Shown here piece by piece: positions 10,213-20,096 of a stretch of 64,000 nt of DNA. Below the pieces are notes generated by a model. The model ran no database searches and was not told where the DNA came from. It was given only the letters and a program-made list of their open reading frames with translations. The position numbers were made by a program, and so were the translations under genes. Source of the DNA: Streptomyces chartreusis. GTDB lineage: Bacteria; Actinomycetota; Actinomycetes; Streptomycetales; Streptomycetaceae. How positions within the stretch are numbered: the stretch's first letter is position 1; the number at the start of each line of letters is the position of its first letter. Location: NCBI RefSeq assembly GCF_008704715.1, contig NZ_CP023689.1:4650001-4714000 (forward strand), written 5' to 3'.

Positions 10213-11955
10213 ATGAACCCAGCCAGACGCACGACCGCCGCGGCCGCGGCGACGGTCGTGCTCGCCACCGCGGGCACCCTGCTCTCGACGGCCCCCGCGT
10301 CCGCCGCCGTATCCTGCGCATCGCCGGTCTTCAAGCGGCAGTTCTTCGCGAACACGGCCTTTTCGGGCACTCCGAAGCGCACGGACTGCGACACCGCGAT
10401 CGACCAGAACTGGGGCACGAACGCCCCCGCCTCCGGCCTCCCGAAGGACAACTTCGGAGTCCGCTGGACCCTGACCCGCGACTTCGGCTCCGGCGGCCCC
10501 TTCACCTTCACCGCCTCTGCCCAGGACGGCATCCGCGTCTACCTCGACGGCAGCCGCAAGGTCGACCTGTGGAAGAACGTGTCGACGACCGCGAAGAAGA
10601 CGGTCGACCTCACCGTCCCGGCGGGCAGGCACACGCTCCGGATCGACCACGTGAACTGGACCGGAGCCGCGAACGTCAAATTCACCTACACACCCAGGAC
10701 TTCGGCAACGGCCGACAAGGTCAAGCCGCTCACCCCCACGGGCGCGAAGGCCACATACGACACGACCACGGGCAAGGCGAAGCTGACCTGGTCGAAGAGC
10801 CCGGAGATGGACCTCGCGAGCTACCGCGTGTACCGCCGCCTGAAGGGCGCGTCCTTCGGCAGCACCCCGCTCGCCACGACCACCTCCACCACCTACACCG
10901 ACAGCACCCTGCCGGTGACGGGCGCGGGCTACTACTACGAGATCCGGGCCGTGGACAAGGCCGGCAACGAGTCCGCCGGTACGGCCGACCAGGCCGTCAC
11001 CACCGTCGACCGGGTGGCTCCGGGCGTGCCCACCATCACCACCGCGACGGGAGAGGTGACCCCGACCGGGGGCACGGGCGGGCTGCGGGTCGGCTGGAAG
11101 ACGGTCACGGACGCGGCGACGTACCGCGTCTACCGGGCGGCGAGCGAGAACGGCACGTACACCAAGATTGCCACCACGAGCCAGCTCTCCCACCTGGACG
11201 CCTCGGCCGCCGAGAGCACCACTTACTACTACCGGGTGTCGGCGCTGGACGCGGCGGGCAACGAGTCCGCGCGGTCCGCACCCCAGCGGGGCCGGATCTG
11301 GGACAACGATCCGCCGCCGGTCGTCACCGGGCTGAGCGTCACCCCGACCGAGTACGGCTTCCGGCTGGCGTGGGACAAGAGCCCGGCCCAGGATCTGCGG
11401 TACTACACGATCCACAAGGGCGAACTCGTCGGGGACGAGGACGAGCAGGTCTGCTACGGCAGCCTGGTGGAGTACGTCTCGCCCGACGAGACATCCTTCT
11501 CGTACACGACGCACCCGGACGGCGACGAGGTCTGCTTCTTCGTCGACGCCGTGGACGACGACGGCAACTCCGCCATGAAGTGGAGCGACGACCTGGTCCC
11601 GGCCGTGGCCGTGACCGAGCTCGACACGACCCCGAGCGTGCCGACACCCGAGGGCTCACCGCTGAACCTGACGGCGTCGCCCGCGGAGGGCGACGAGGGC
11701 AACCAGCTCTCGTGGACCGGGCTCGGCGCGGGCGAGGAGAGCCCCGACCCGGCGAAGGGCTTCCGGATCTACCGCTGGAACCCGGCGACCTCCGCGTACG
11801 AGAAGATCGCCGACCTCGGGGCCGGCGCCTTCGAGTACTTCGACACGGGCGCGAAGCGCGGGACCACGTCCTACTACTGGGTGACCGGTGTGCTGGCCGA
11901 CGGCACCGAGTCGGTACCCGCGGGCGACTGGACGGTCACGGCGCCCGTCGACTGA
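10213..11955 (+). CDS. Secreted PA14 / fibronectin type III protein (copy 1)
   Basis: A 580-residue exported protein. Residues 1-32 form a signal peptide ending ASAA. Next is a PA14-type domain of about 130 residues (FKRQFFANTAFSGTPK, DGIRVYLDGSRKVDLW), usually carbohydrate-binding. Fibronectin type III modules follow, marked by SYRVYRRLKG, YYYEIRAVDKAGNES and YYYRVSALDAAGNESARS. No catalytic domain is visible, so a surface or substrate-binding role is likely. The PA14 region is nearly identical to that of the next gene, showing recent duplication. Confidence 0.85.
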   Translation: MNPARRTTAAAAATVVLATAGTLLSTAPASAAVSCASPVFKRQFFANTAFSGTPKRTDCDTAIDQNWGTNAPASGLPKDNFGVRWTLTRDFGSGGPFTFTASAQDGIRVYLDGSRKVDLWKNVSTTAKKTVDLTVPAGRHTLRIDHVNWTGAANVKFTYTPRTSATADKVKPLTPTGAKATYDTTTGKAKLTWSKSPEMDLASYRVYRRLKGASFGSTPLATTTSTTYTDSTLPVTGAGYYYEIRAVDKAGNESAGTADQAVTTVDRVAPGVPTITTATGEVTPTGGTGGLRVGWKTVTDAATYRVYRAASENGTYTKIATTSQLSHLDASAAESTTYYYRVSALDAAGNESARSAPQRGRIWDNDPPPVVTGLSVTPTEYGFRLAWDKSPAQDLRYYTIHKGELVGDEDEQVCYGSLVEYVSPDETSFSYTTHPDGDEVCFFVDAVDDDGNSAMKWSDDLVPAVAVTELDTTPSVPTPEGSPLNLTASPAEGDEGNQLSWTGLGAGEESPDPAKGFRIYRWNPATSAYEKIADLGAGAFEYFDTGAKRGTTSYYWVTGVLADGTESVPAGDWTVTAPVD

Positions 11956-11999
11956 CCTCCGGACATCAACAGCCGTACAACCAATCGGCGTTCCGGTCG

Positions 12000-12043
12000 G
12001 TCCTGTTCGGCGACGGTTGATCACCGCCGTCGCCGAACAGGAC
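12000..12043. terminator. Hairpin between the two PA14/FnIII genes
   Basis: A perfect 17-bp stem (arms 12000-12016 and 12027-12043) with a 10-base loop. It ends just before the GAAGGA ribosome binding site of the gene at 12055, so it could terminate copy 1 or act in the leader of copy 2. Confidence 0.75.
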
Positions 12044-12054
12044 TGAAGGACCGC

Positions 12055-14472
12055 ATGAACCCAGCCAGACGCACGACCGCGGCCACCGCGACCGCCCTCG
12101 TGCTCGCCACCGCGGGCGGCCTGCTCACCACCCTGGCCACGCCCGCCTCCGCCGCCGTGACCTGCAACTCGCCGGTCTTCAAGCGGCAGTTCTTCGCAAA
12201 CACGGCCTTCTCCGGTACGCCGAAGAAGACCGACTGCGACACCGCGATCGACCAGAACTGGGGCACGAACGCCCCCGCCTCCGGCCTCCCGAAGGACAAC
12301 TTCGGAGTCCGCTGGACCCTGACCCGCGACTTCGGCTCCGGCGGCCCCTTCGCCCTCACCGCCTCCGCTCTGGACGGCATCCGCGTCTACCTCGACGGTT
12401 CCCGCAAGGTCGACCTGTGGAAGAACACCTCCACGACCGTCTCGAAGACCGTCAACGTGACCGTCCCCGCGGGCAAGCACACCCTGCGCGTGGACTACGT
12501 GAACTGGACCGGCAGCGCCCGCGTCAAGTTCGGCTACACCCCGAGGACCACGGCGACCGTCGACAAGGTCAAGCCGCTCGCCCCCACAGGCGCGAAGGTC
12601 ACGTACGACACGACCACTCGCAAAACCAAGGTGGCCTGGTCCAGGAACCAGGAAATGGACCTCGCCGGGTACCGCGTCATGCGGCGGCTCAAGGGAAGCG
12701 GCACGTGGACGCGGCTGACCGGGACGACGGCGACGACGTACACCGACGCCCCGCCCGCGACCGGGAAGACCTACTACTACGAGGTCCGCGCGTACGACAA
12801 GGCGGGCAACGAGTCGGCCGGTACAGCGGACCAGGGCGTCACGACTGTCGACAAGACCCCGCCGGCCGCGCCGTACATCGAGCAGGACGGCTGCTCGAGC
12901 GACCCGAAGCTGGCGGGGCCACAGCTCATCACGACGGTCGAGAACTCGGCCGACATCGTCCTCTACCAGGCACAGCGCAAGAACGCGGCCACCGGTGCGT
13001 GGAGCACCGTGTACGAGGGAACGAAGGGCGCGTTCTGCGACCCCGGGCAGCCTGCGAACGGCAGCAAGGCCACCTACCGCGGCCGAGCCCGGGACGCGGC
13101 CGGCAACTGGTCGGCGTACTCCGCCGCAACTGAGCTCGCCCTCTTCGACGCGGTCCCGCCCGCGGCCCCGGCCGACCTGCACATCACCTACGAAGCGGGC
13201 GTGCCGCACCTGGTCTGGACGCCCGACACGGACGCGGCGAAGTACGAGGTGCTGCAGCACGATCCGGCCACCGGCGCCTACCTGAACGCTCTCGGCACCG
13301 CGACGACGACGGTCACCGACGTGGTGCCCCTGCAGAAGGTGGCCCTCGCCGACGAGTACAGGTACTCCGTCCGCGCTCTCGACGCGAAGGGCAATGCCTC
13401 CGGGCCGGCCGAGGTGACGCTGAAGATGGCGGACCGGCCGGAGGCGATCGCGCCGTACCAGCCCTACACCGACTCGGTCTGGCAGAAGGGCGTGAACCTG
13501 GCCTGGCGCAGCTCCGACCCCTGGGCCGCCGACGAGCAGCATCTCCCGACCTTCGAGATCATCCGTACGGACCCCGCGACCGGGGAGAGCGTCACCGTGC
13601 GCCAGTGTTCCCCGCAGGGCACCAGGGAGGGCCCGCTGGAGGCCCCGCACAGCTACACGCACAGCACGACGGACGCCAAGGACCCGGTCTACGCGACGGC
13701 CGCGCAGGTCATCCACTCGTACTGTCTGGAGGGCACCGGCGCCTCCGAGACCACGTACGAGTACCGCGTAGTCGTGGTCGACCGCTTCGGGCACCGCTCG
13801 CAGCCCGGCCCGCCGCTCACCGCCACCACCGACGACACTCGGCGCCCGGCTCCGGTCACCGGCCTGAAGGCGGAGATCATCCCGCTCGGCGTCCGGCTCA
13901 CCTGGAACCCGCCGGCCGATGACGACGTCATCGGCTACTACGTCTGGCAGGGCACCAACGACCCGGAGACCGGGGAGACGGTCTGGAAGCGCAACTGCTG
14001 GACGGGCAACTCCCTGGCCGAGACCGAGAGACTCTGCCCGACGCTGCCCGACGGTCGTGAACACGTCTACCTCGTGGCCGCGACGGACCGCGTGTACCTG
14101 GAGGAGGGACCGGAGTTCTTCCACCCGGCCGAGATCGCCGTCATGCTCCCGAATACCGTGCCGCCGGGCTGGACCGGCACCAAGATCAGCCAGAGCCAGT
14201 ATCCCGACCTGTACGTCCGCTGCGGCGTGACGATCTATGACAGGCCGTGCGGCGAATACACCGACTACCGCTGGGAACGCTGGGACGCGGCCACCGCCAC
14301 CTGGGCCACGTTCGCCACGGGCAAGGTCGACGCCCCGAAGTCCCACATCGACAAGACGGTCAACCAGGACCTTCTGAGCCTGTACTACTACCGCGCGATC
14401 TACATCGACCCCACGGGCCACGAAGAGGTGGTGGAACAGACGGCGTACGGCATCTGGGCCTACTGGCTCTGA
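12055..14472 (+). CDS. Secreted PA14 / fibronectin type III protein (copy 2)
   Basis: An 805-residue exported protein with signal peptide (to about residue 33), a PA14-type domain almost identical to copy 1, then several fibronectin type III modules (GYRVMRRLKGS, YYYEVRAYDKAGNESAGT, YRGRARDAAGNWSAYS, YSVRALDAKGNASGPA, GLKAEIIPLGVRLTWNPP). It is longer than copy 1 by roughly two to three modules. Start ATG at 12055 has GAAGGA five bases upstream. A binding role at the cell surface or on polysaccharide is inferred from domain content only. Confidence 0.85.
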   Translation: MNPARRTTAATATALVLATAGGLLTTLATPASAAVTCNSPVFKRQFFANTAFSGTPKKTDCDTAIDQNWGTNAPASGLPKDNFGVRWTLTRDFGSGGPFALTASALDGIRVYLDGSRKVDLWKNTSTTVSKTVNVTVPAGKHTLRVDYVNWTGSARVKFGYTPRTTATVDKVKPLAPTGAKVTYDTTTRKTKVAWSRNQEMDLAGYRVMRRLKGSGTWTRLTGTTATTYTDAPPATGKTYYYEVRAYDKAGNESAGTADQGVTTVDKTPPAAPYIEQDGCSSDPKLAGPQLITTVENSADIVLYQAQRKNAATGAWSTVYEGTKGAFCDPGQPANGSKATYRGRARDAAGNWSAYSAATELALFDAVPPAAPADLHITYEAGVPHLVWTPDTDAAKYEVLQHDPATGAYLNALGTATTTVTDVVPLQKVALADEYRYSVRALDAKGNASGPAEVTLKMADRPEAIAPYQPYTDSVWQKGVNLAWRSSDPWAADEQHLPTFEIIRTDPATGESVTVRQCSPQGTREGPLEAPHSYTHSTTDAKDPVYATAAQVIHSYCLEGTGASETTYEYRVVVVDRFGHRSQPGPPLTATTDDTRRPAPVTGLKAEIIPLGVRLTWNPPADDDVIGYYVWQGTNDPETGETVWKRNCWTGNSLAETERLCPTLPDGREHVYLVAATDRVYLEEGPEFFHPAEIAVMLPNTVPPGWTGTKISQSQYPDLYVRCGVTIYDRPCGEYTDYRWERWDAATATWATFATGKVDAPKSHIDKTVNQDLLSLYYYRAIYIDPTGHEEVVEQTAYGIWAYWL

Positions 14473-14496
14473 GCCCTGGCGGCCGAGCACGACGCG

Positions 14497-14535
14497 AAGG
14501 GGCCCGGAGGTTCGACTTGAACCTCCGGGCCCCTT
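14497..14535. terminator. Bidirectional terminator between copy 2 and hspR
   Basis: A perfect 17-bp stem (AAGGGGCCCGGAGGTTC and complement) with a 5-base loop and a T-rich exit on the plus strand (CCCCTTTTCG), between convergent genes. Confidence 0.9.
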
Positions 14536-14551
14536 TTCGCTGCGCGTCCGC

Positions 14552-15022
14552 CTAGTCCTTCGGCTTCTTCGGGCGCCAGACCACCAGTGCGCTGGTCTGC
14601 TGCACCTCCTGGTACGGGACCAGGTCGCGGCGGTACGACGCGTGTACCGCCGCCTCGCGCTGCTGCATCGCCGCCGCCGCGCCCTCCAGGGCGGACTGGA
14701 GTTCCGCCACCCGGGACTGGAGCGCGGCGACCTGGTTCTCCAGTTCGATGATGCGCTTGATGCCGGCCAGGTTGATGCCCTCGTCCTGCGACAACGCCTG
14801 CACCTGGCGGAGCAGTTCGATGTCGCGGGCCGAGTAGCGGCGGCCGCGGCCGGCCGTGCGGTCCGGGGACACCAGGCCCAGACGGTCGTACTGGCGCAGT
14901 GTCTGCGGGTGCAGGCCGGAGAGCTGGGCCGCCACCGAGATGACGTAGACCGGGGTCTCCTCGGTCAGTTCATAAGGGCCGCGAAAATTGTCACCGCGTC
15001 GACGACCGTCCATCTCCGTCAT
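14552..15022 (-). CDS. hspR: Heat-shock repressor HspR (MerR family)
   Basis: A 156-residue protein with an N-terminal MerR-type winged helix (YVISVAAQLSGLHPQTLRQYDRLGLVSP, GRGRRYSARDIELLRQVQ) and a coiled-coil tail (ELENQVAALQSRVAELQSALE). HspR represses the dnaK operon and clpB by binding HAIR inverted repeats, using DnaK as co-repressor. It is the last gene of the operon: its ATG overlaps the dnaJ stop by four bases. HAIR boxes are present upstream of dnaK and clpB in this window, so the regulator and two target promoters are all visible. Confidence 0.97.
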   Translation of the reverse strand: MTEMDGRRRGDNFRGPYELTEETPVYVISVAAQLSGLHPQTLRQYDRLGLVSPDRTAGRGRRYSARDIELLRQVQALSQDEGINLAGIKRIIELENQVAALQSRVAELQSALEGAAAAMQQREAAVHASYRRDLVPYQEVQQTSALVVWRPKKPKD

Positions 15023-16206
15023 GCTCCCTTCGCGGCCTGGAACAGCTCCGCCCGCGGGTCCTCGCCCGCAGTGGCCTCGCGATACGCCTCGAGCGCGTCA
15101 CGAGCCTTCCCCGAAAGGTCCTTCGGGACACTCACCTCGACGGTGACCAGCAGGTCTCCGCGGGTGCCGTCCTTGCGGACCGCGCCCTTGCCCCGCGCCC
15201 GCATGGTGCGGCCGTTGGGCGTGCCTGGCGGCAGCTTCAGGGTGACCGGCGGGCCGCCCAGGGTGGGAACCCTGACCTCGCCGCCGAGGGCCGCCTCCGT
15301 GAAGGTCACGGGGACGGTCACCGTGAGGTTGTCCTCCTTGCGGCCGAACACCGGGTGGGCGTCGACGTGCACGGTGACGTACAGATCGCCGGCCGGGCCG
15401 CCGCGCTCGCCCGGCGCACCCTTGCCGCGCAGCCTGATGCGCTGGCCGTCCGACACCCCGGCGGGGATGCGGACCTGCATGGTCCTCGACGACTTCGCCC
15501 GGCCGCTGCCCTTGCACTCCATGCACGGGTGCTCGGCGATCAGGCCGCGCCCCTTGCAGTCGGGGCAGGGGTCGGTCAGCGAGAAGCCGCCACCCGAACC
15601 CCGGGCCACCTGGCCGGTGCCGACGCAGGTCGGGCACACCCTGGGCGTGCCGTTCTTGTCGCCGGTGCCCGCGCACGCCTTGCACGGCGACTGCGAGGAC
15701 ATCCGCAGCGGGACCGTCGCACCCTCGATCGCCTCGGTGAAGCTGAGGCTGACCTCGGTGTCGATGTCCTGGCCGCGCCGGGGCTGAGTACGGGTGGTGC
15801 CCGCACCGCCGCGGTTGAACAGGCCCCCGAAGACGTCACCGAGTCCGCCGCCGAAGCCGCCGGCTCCTTGCTGACTCCCGCCCTGGGCGTTGCCTCCGAA
15901 GAGGTCGCCCAGGTCGAAGTTGAAGGATCCGCCGCCCGCGCCGCCCGGCCCCGGACGGAAGCCGCCGTTGCCGAACAGGGCGCGTGCCTCGTCGTACTCC
16001 TTGCGCTTCTTGGCGTCGCCGAGGACGTCGTTCGCCTCGGAGATCTCCTTGAAACGCTCCTCCGCCTTGGCGTTGCCCTTGTTGGCGTCCGGGTGGAACT
16101 CGCGGGCGAGCTTCCGGTACGCCTTCTTGATCTCGGCCTCGGTGGCGTCCTTGGGGACGCCGAGGACCTTGTAGTAGTCCTTCTCGATGAAGTCCTTGGT
16201 GCTCAT
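15019..16206 (-). CDS. dnaJ: Co-chaperone DnaJ
   Basis: A 395-residue type I J-protein: J-domain with HPD (REFHPDANKGN, about residues 35-45), a Gly/Phe-rich linker (PGPGGAGGGSFNFDLGDLFGG), a zinc-binding domain with four CxxCxGxG-like repeats (CKACAGTG, CPTCVGTG, CPDCKGRG, CMECKGSG), then the C-terminal substrate-binding domains. It stimulates DnaK ATPase and delivers clients. It lies 36 bases downstream of grpE and overlaps hspR. Confidence 0.97.
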   Translation of the reverse strand: MSTKDFIEKDYYKVLGVPKDATEAEIKKAYRKLAREFHPDANKGNAKAEERFKEISEANDVLGDAKKRKEYDEARALFGNGGFRPGPGGAGGGSFNFDLGDLFGGNAQGGSQQGAGGFGGGLGDVFGGLFNRGGAGTTRTQPRRGQDIDTEVSLSFTEAIEGATVPLRMSSQSPCKACAGTGDKNGTPRVCPTCVGTGQVARGSGGGFSLTDPCPDCKGRGLIAEHPCMECKGSGRAKSSRTMQVRIPAGVSDGQRIRLRGKGAPGERGGPAGDLYVTVHVDAHPVFGRKEDNLTVTVPVTFTEAALGGEVRVPTLGGPPVTLKLPPGTPNGRTMRARGKGAVRKDGTRGDLLVTVEVSVPKDLSGKARDALEAYREATAGEDPRAELFQAAKGA

Positions 16207-16242
16207 CCCCGACGTCCCTCCTTCCCCATCGTGTCTGAAACG

Positions 16243-16889
16243 TCAGCCCTCGTCCGGGCCACCGCTCTCCTTGTCGTCGGCCGCCTCGGCGGCAGACTCC
16301 TCCTTGACGGTCTGCGCGCCCGGCTGGGGCTCGGCGACGGCCACCCGCGCGGGGCGGATGGTGCGCTCGCCGATGCGATACCCCGGCTGGAGGATCGCGA
16401 CGCAGGTCGTCTCGGTGACGTCCGGCGCGTAGGAGTGCATCAGCGCCTCGTGGATCGTCGGGTCGAAGGGCTCGCCCTCCTTGCCGAACTGCTGGAGGCC
16501 CATCTTGGCCGCGACGGTCTCCAGCGACTCCGCGACGGACTTGAACCCGCCGACGAGCTCGCCGTGTTCCCGTGCGCGGCCGATGTCGTCGAGCACGGGC
16601 AGGAGCTCGGTCAGGAGGCTCGCGACGGCGATCTCCTTGACCGTGATCCGGTCGCGCTCCACGCGGCGGCGGTAGTTCTGGTACTCGGCCTGGAGCCGCT
16701 GGAGGTCCATCGTGCGCTCGCCGAGCGCGGTGCGGACCTGGTCCAGCTGGGCCACCAGACCGGCGTCTGCTGCTCCGTCCCCGGCCGGGGCCGCCCCTTC
16801 CTGAGGGGCGGCCTTCGGCTCGGCGTCGTCAGGGGTCGCGCCGGAGGGGACGTCGGGCTTCTCCTCGAAGCCCGGGGTCTCCTCCGTCA

Positions 16890-16890
<1 letters not shown>
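16243..16890 (-). CDS. grpE: Nucleotide exchange factor GrpE
   Basis: A 215-residue protein with a long acidic N-terminal extension, a coiled coil (LVAQLDQVRTALGERTMDLQ, EYQNYRRRVERD) and the conserved C-terminal beta domain (GEPFDPTIHEALMHSYAPDV, ILQPGYRIGERTIRPARV). It releases ADP from DnaK. Its ATG overlaps the dnaK stop codon (TAATG), which indicates translational coupling. Confidence 0.96.
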
Positions 16891-18731
<1,841 letters not shown>

Positions 18732-18750
18732 GGTTGATTCCTCCAGCTGA

Positions 18751-18771
18751 CTTGAGTGGAACGGACTCAAG
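18751..18771. promoter_or_regulatory. Perfect HAIR operator upstream of dnaK
   Basis: CTTGAGT-N7-ACTCAAG, identical to the consensus at all 14 positions, 20 bases upstream of the dnaK start codon. Confidence 0.96.
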
Positions 18772-18802
18772 TGTGCACGACGGCTCGATATGGGTCAACA
18801 GA

Positions 18803-18823
18803 GCTGAGTCGACCCCACTCAAC
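18803..18823. promoter_or_regulatory. Second, weaker HAIR operator upstream of dnaK
   Basis: GCTGAGT-N7-ACTCAAC, 11 of 14 consensus positions, 31 bases beyond the perfect box; multiple HspR sites at dnaK are known in Streptomyces. It abuts the end of the next gene at 18826. Confidence 0.75.
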
Positions 18824-18825
18824 TC

Positions 18826-19896
18826 TTATCCGTTCCTTACACGCAACGGGGCTCCGACCTGCGAGGACGCCACACGGTCGGAGGCTCTCGCGGAGTCCTG
18901 CACCGGAACCCTCGGTTGACGCCGCGGCCCGTAGGTCTTGATGTGCAGCAGCGCGAACACGGCGACCAGCGTGACCACCCCCACCCAGAACGCCCCGGAG
19001 CGCGCCATCCATCCCATGTGCACGAGGACGCCGACGAGTACCCCGCAGAAGGCCCCGACACCCAGCAGTACGGTCACGCCCTGCGGAGTGAGGCCGACGC
19101 GGCGCAGCCGGTGGGCCAGATGGTCGGGTCCGCGCCGCAGCAGCGGGCGTCCGGCCAGCCGGCGCGACAGCGCCACCAGCACGACGTCGGCGGTGGCCAG
19201 GGCGGTGAGCGAGTAGAGCACGCCCGCGCTCGACACCGGATCGTGGCCGGCGCGCGTCATCACGGCCGACGACGCGATCACGAACCCGACGAACAGGGAG
19301 CCGGTGGCCCCGAGCCCGATCCGCGCGGGGTGCCAGTTGTGCATGAGGAACCCGGTCAGGGCGGCGGCCAGCACGCTGAGCAGCACGGCGAGTTCGTCCA
19401 TCACCTCGGCCGCCGCACAGATGCCGACGCCGAAGGCGGTGAGCACCCCGACGGTGCCGACCAGGGCGTCCGCGTGGTCCAGCGCCTTGAAGCCGACGGC
19501 GACGAGGACGATCCAGCCGACGGCCACCAGCCCGAGCAGGATGCCGGTGTCGCCGTACGGCACCACGCAGGCGGCCGCGACGGCCGTGCCGCCGACGAGG
19601 AAGCGCGCCTTGACCCGCCGCACGTCGGCGACCAGCCCGAGGCAGGCGACGGCGCCCGCGGCGATCAGCAGGCGTCCGATCTCCGAGCCCAGCGGAGCGA
19701 ACCGGGTCCACTCCCCGGCCGCGGCGACCAGGCAGGTCACGAGCGCGACGGCGACCCCGCCCAGCAGGGGCAGCGGCCGCTGCCGCCGGCGGTCGACGAT
19801 GCCGAGGCGCAGGGCGGGCAGGCGGAGCAGCATCGCGAGGAGGGCGGTCACGACGAGGGCGGTGGTGGCGGCGGCGATCCCGTAAAGCACGGGCAT
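18826..19896 (-). CDS. WecA/MraY-like glycosyl-1-phosphate transferase (glycosyltransferase family 4), integral membrane
   Basis: A 356-residue protein with about ten transmembrane segments and the layout of polyprenyl-phosphate N-acetylhexosamine-1-phosphate transferases: GIVDRRRQRPLPLLGGVAV is the first cytoplasmic signature, FKALDHADALVGTVGVL the Asp-rich substrate loop (usually xxNxxDGxDG), and FLMHNWHPARIGLGATGSLFVG the third. The substrate loop is altered (HADAL in place of DGLDG), so activity may differ from WecA. It is divergent from the Fe-S oxidoreductase. Confidence 0.8.
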   Translation of the reverse strand: MPVLYGIAAATTALVVTALLAMLLRLPALRLGIVDRRRQRPLPLLGGVAVALVTCLVAAAGEWTRFAPLGSEIGRLLIAAGAVACLGLVADVRRVKARFLVGGTAVAAACVVPYGDTGILLGLVAVGWIVLVAVGFKALDHADALVGTVGVLTAFGVGICAAAEVMDELAVLLSVLAAALTGFLMHNWHPARIGLGATGSLFVGFVIASSAVMTRAGHDPVSSAGVLYSLTALATADVVLVALSRRLAGRPLLRRGPDHLAHRLRRVGLTPQGVTVLLGVGAFCGVLVGVLVHMGWMARSGAFWVGVVTLVAVFALLHIKTYGPRRQPRVPVQDSARASDRVASSQVGAPLRVRNG

Positions 19897-20096
19897 AGAT
19901 TAGTGGCGTATATACCATTTCTGGATGAATAACACGATTCGTTCAGGAGTGAACCCTGATGCGCACTTAAGGCAAGCCTCAGCGATTCAGATCACCCCGT
20001 CCCTGGCTACAGTGCGACCGAGGATGCGGGTAGTCTCAGAGGACTGCATAAGTTACCGCTTAGTAATGTCGCCTCGCAGGCCCGAGGAGCCCCGAA

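Noticed and set aside
10090..14490. Long antisense frames over the two PA14/FnIII genes
   Set aside because: Low-complexity Arg/Gly/Val translations. The plus-strand genes have signal peptides, domains and binding sites.
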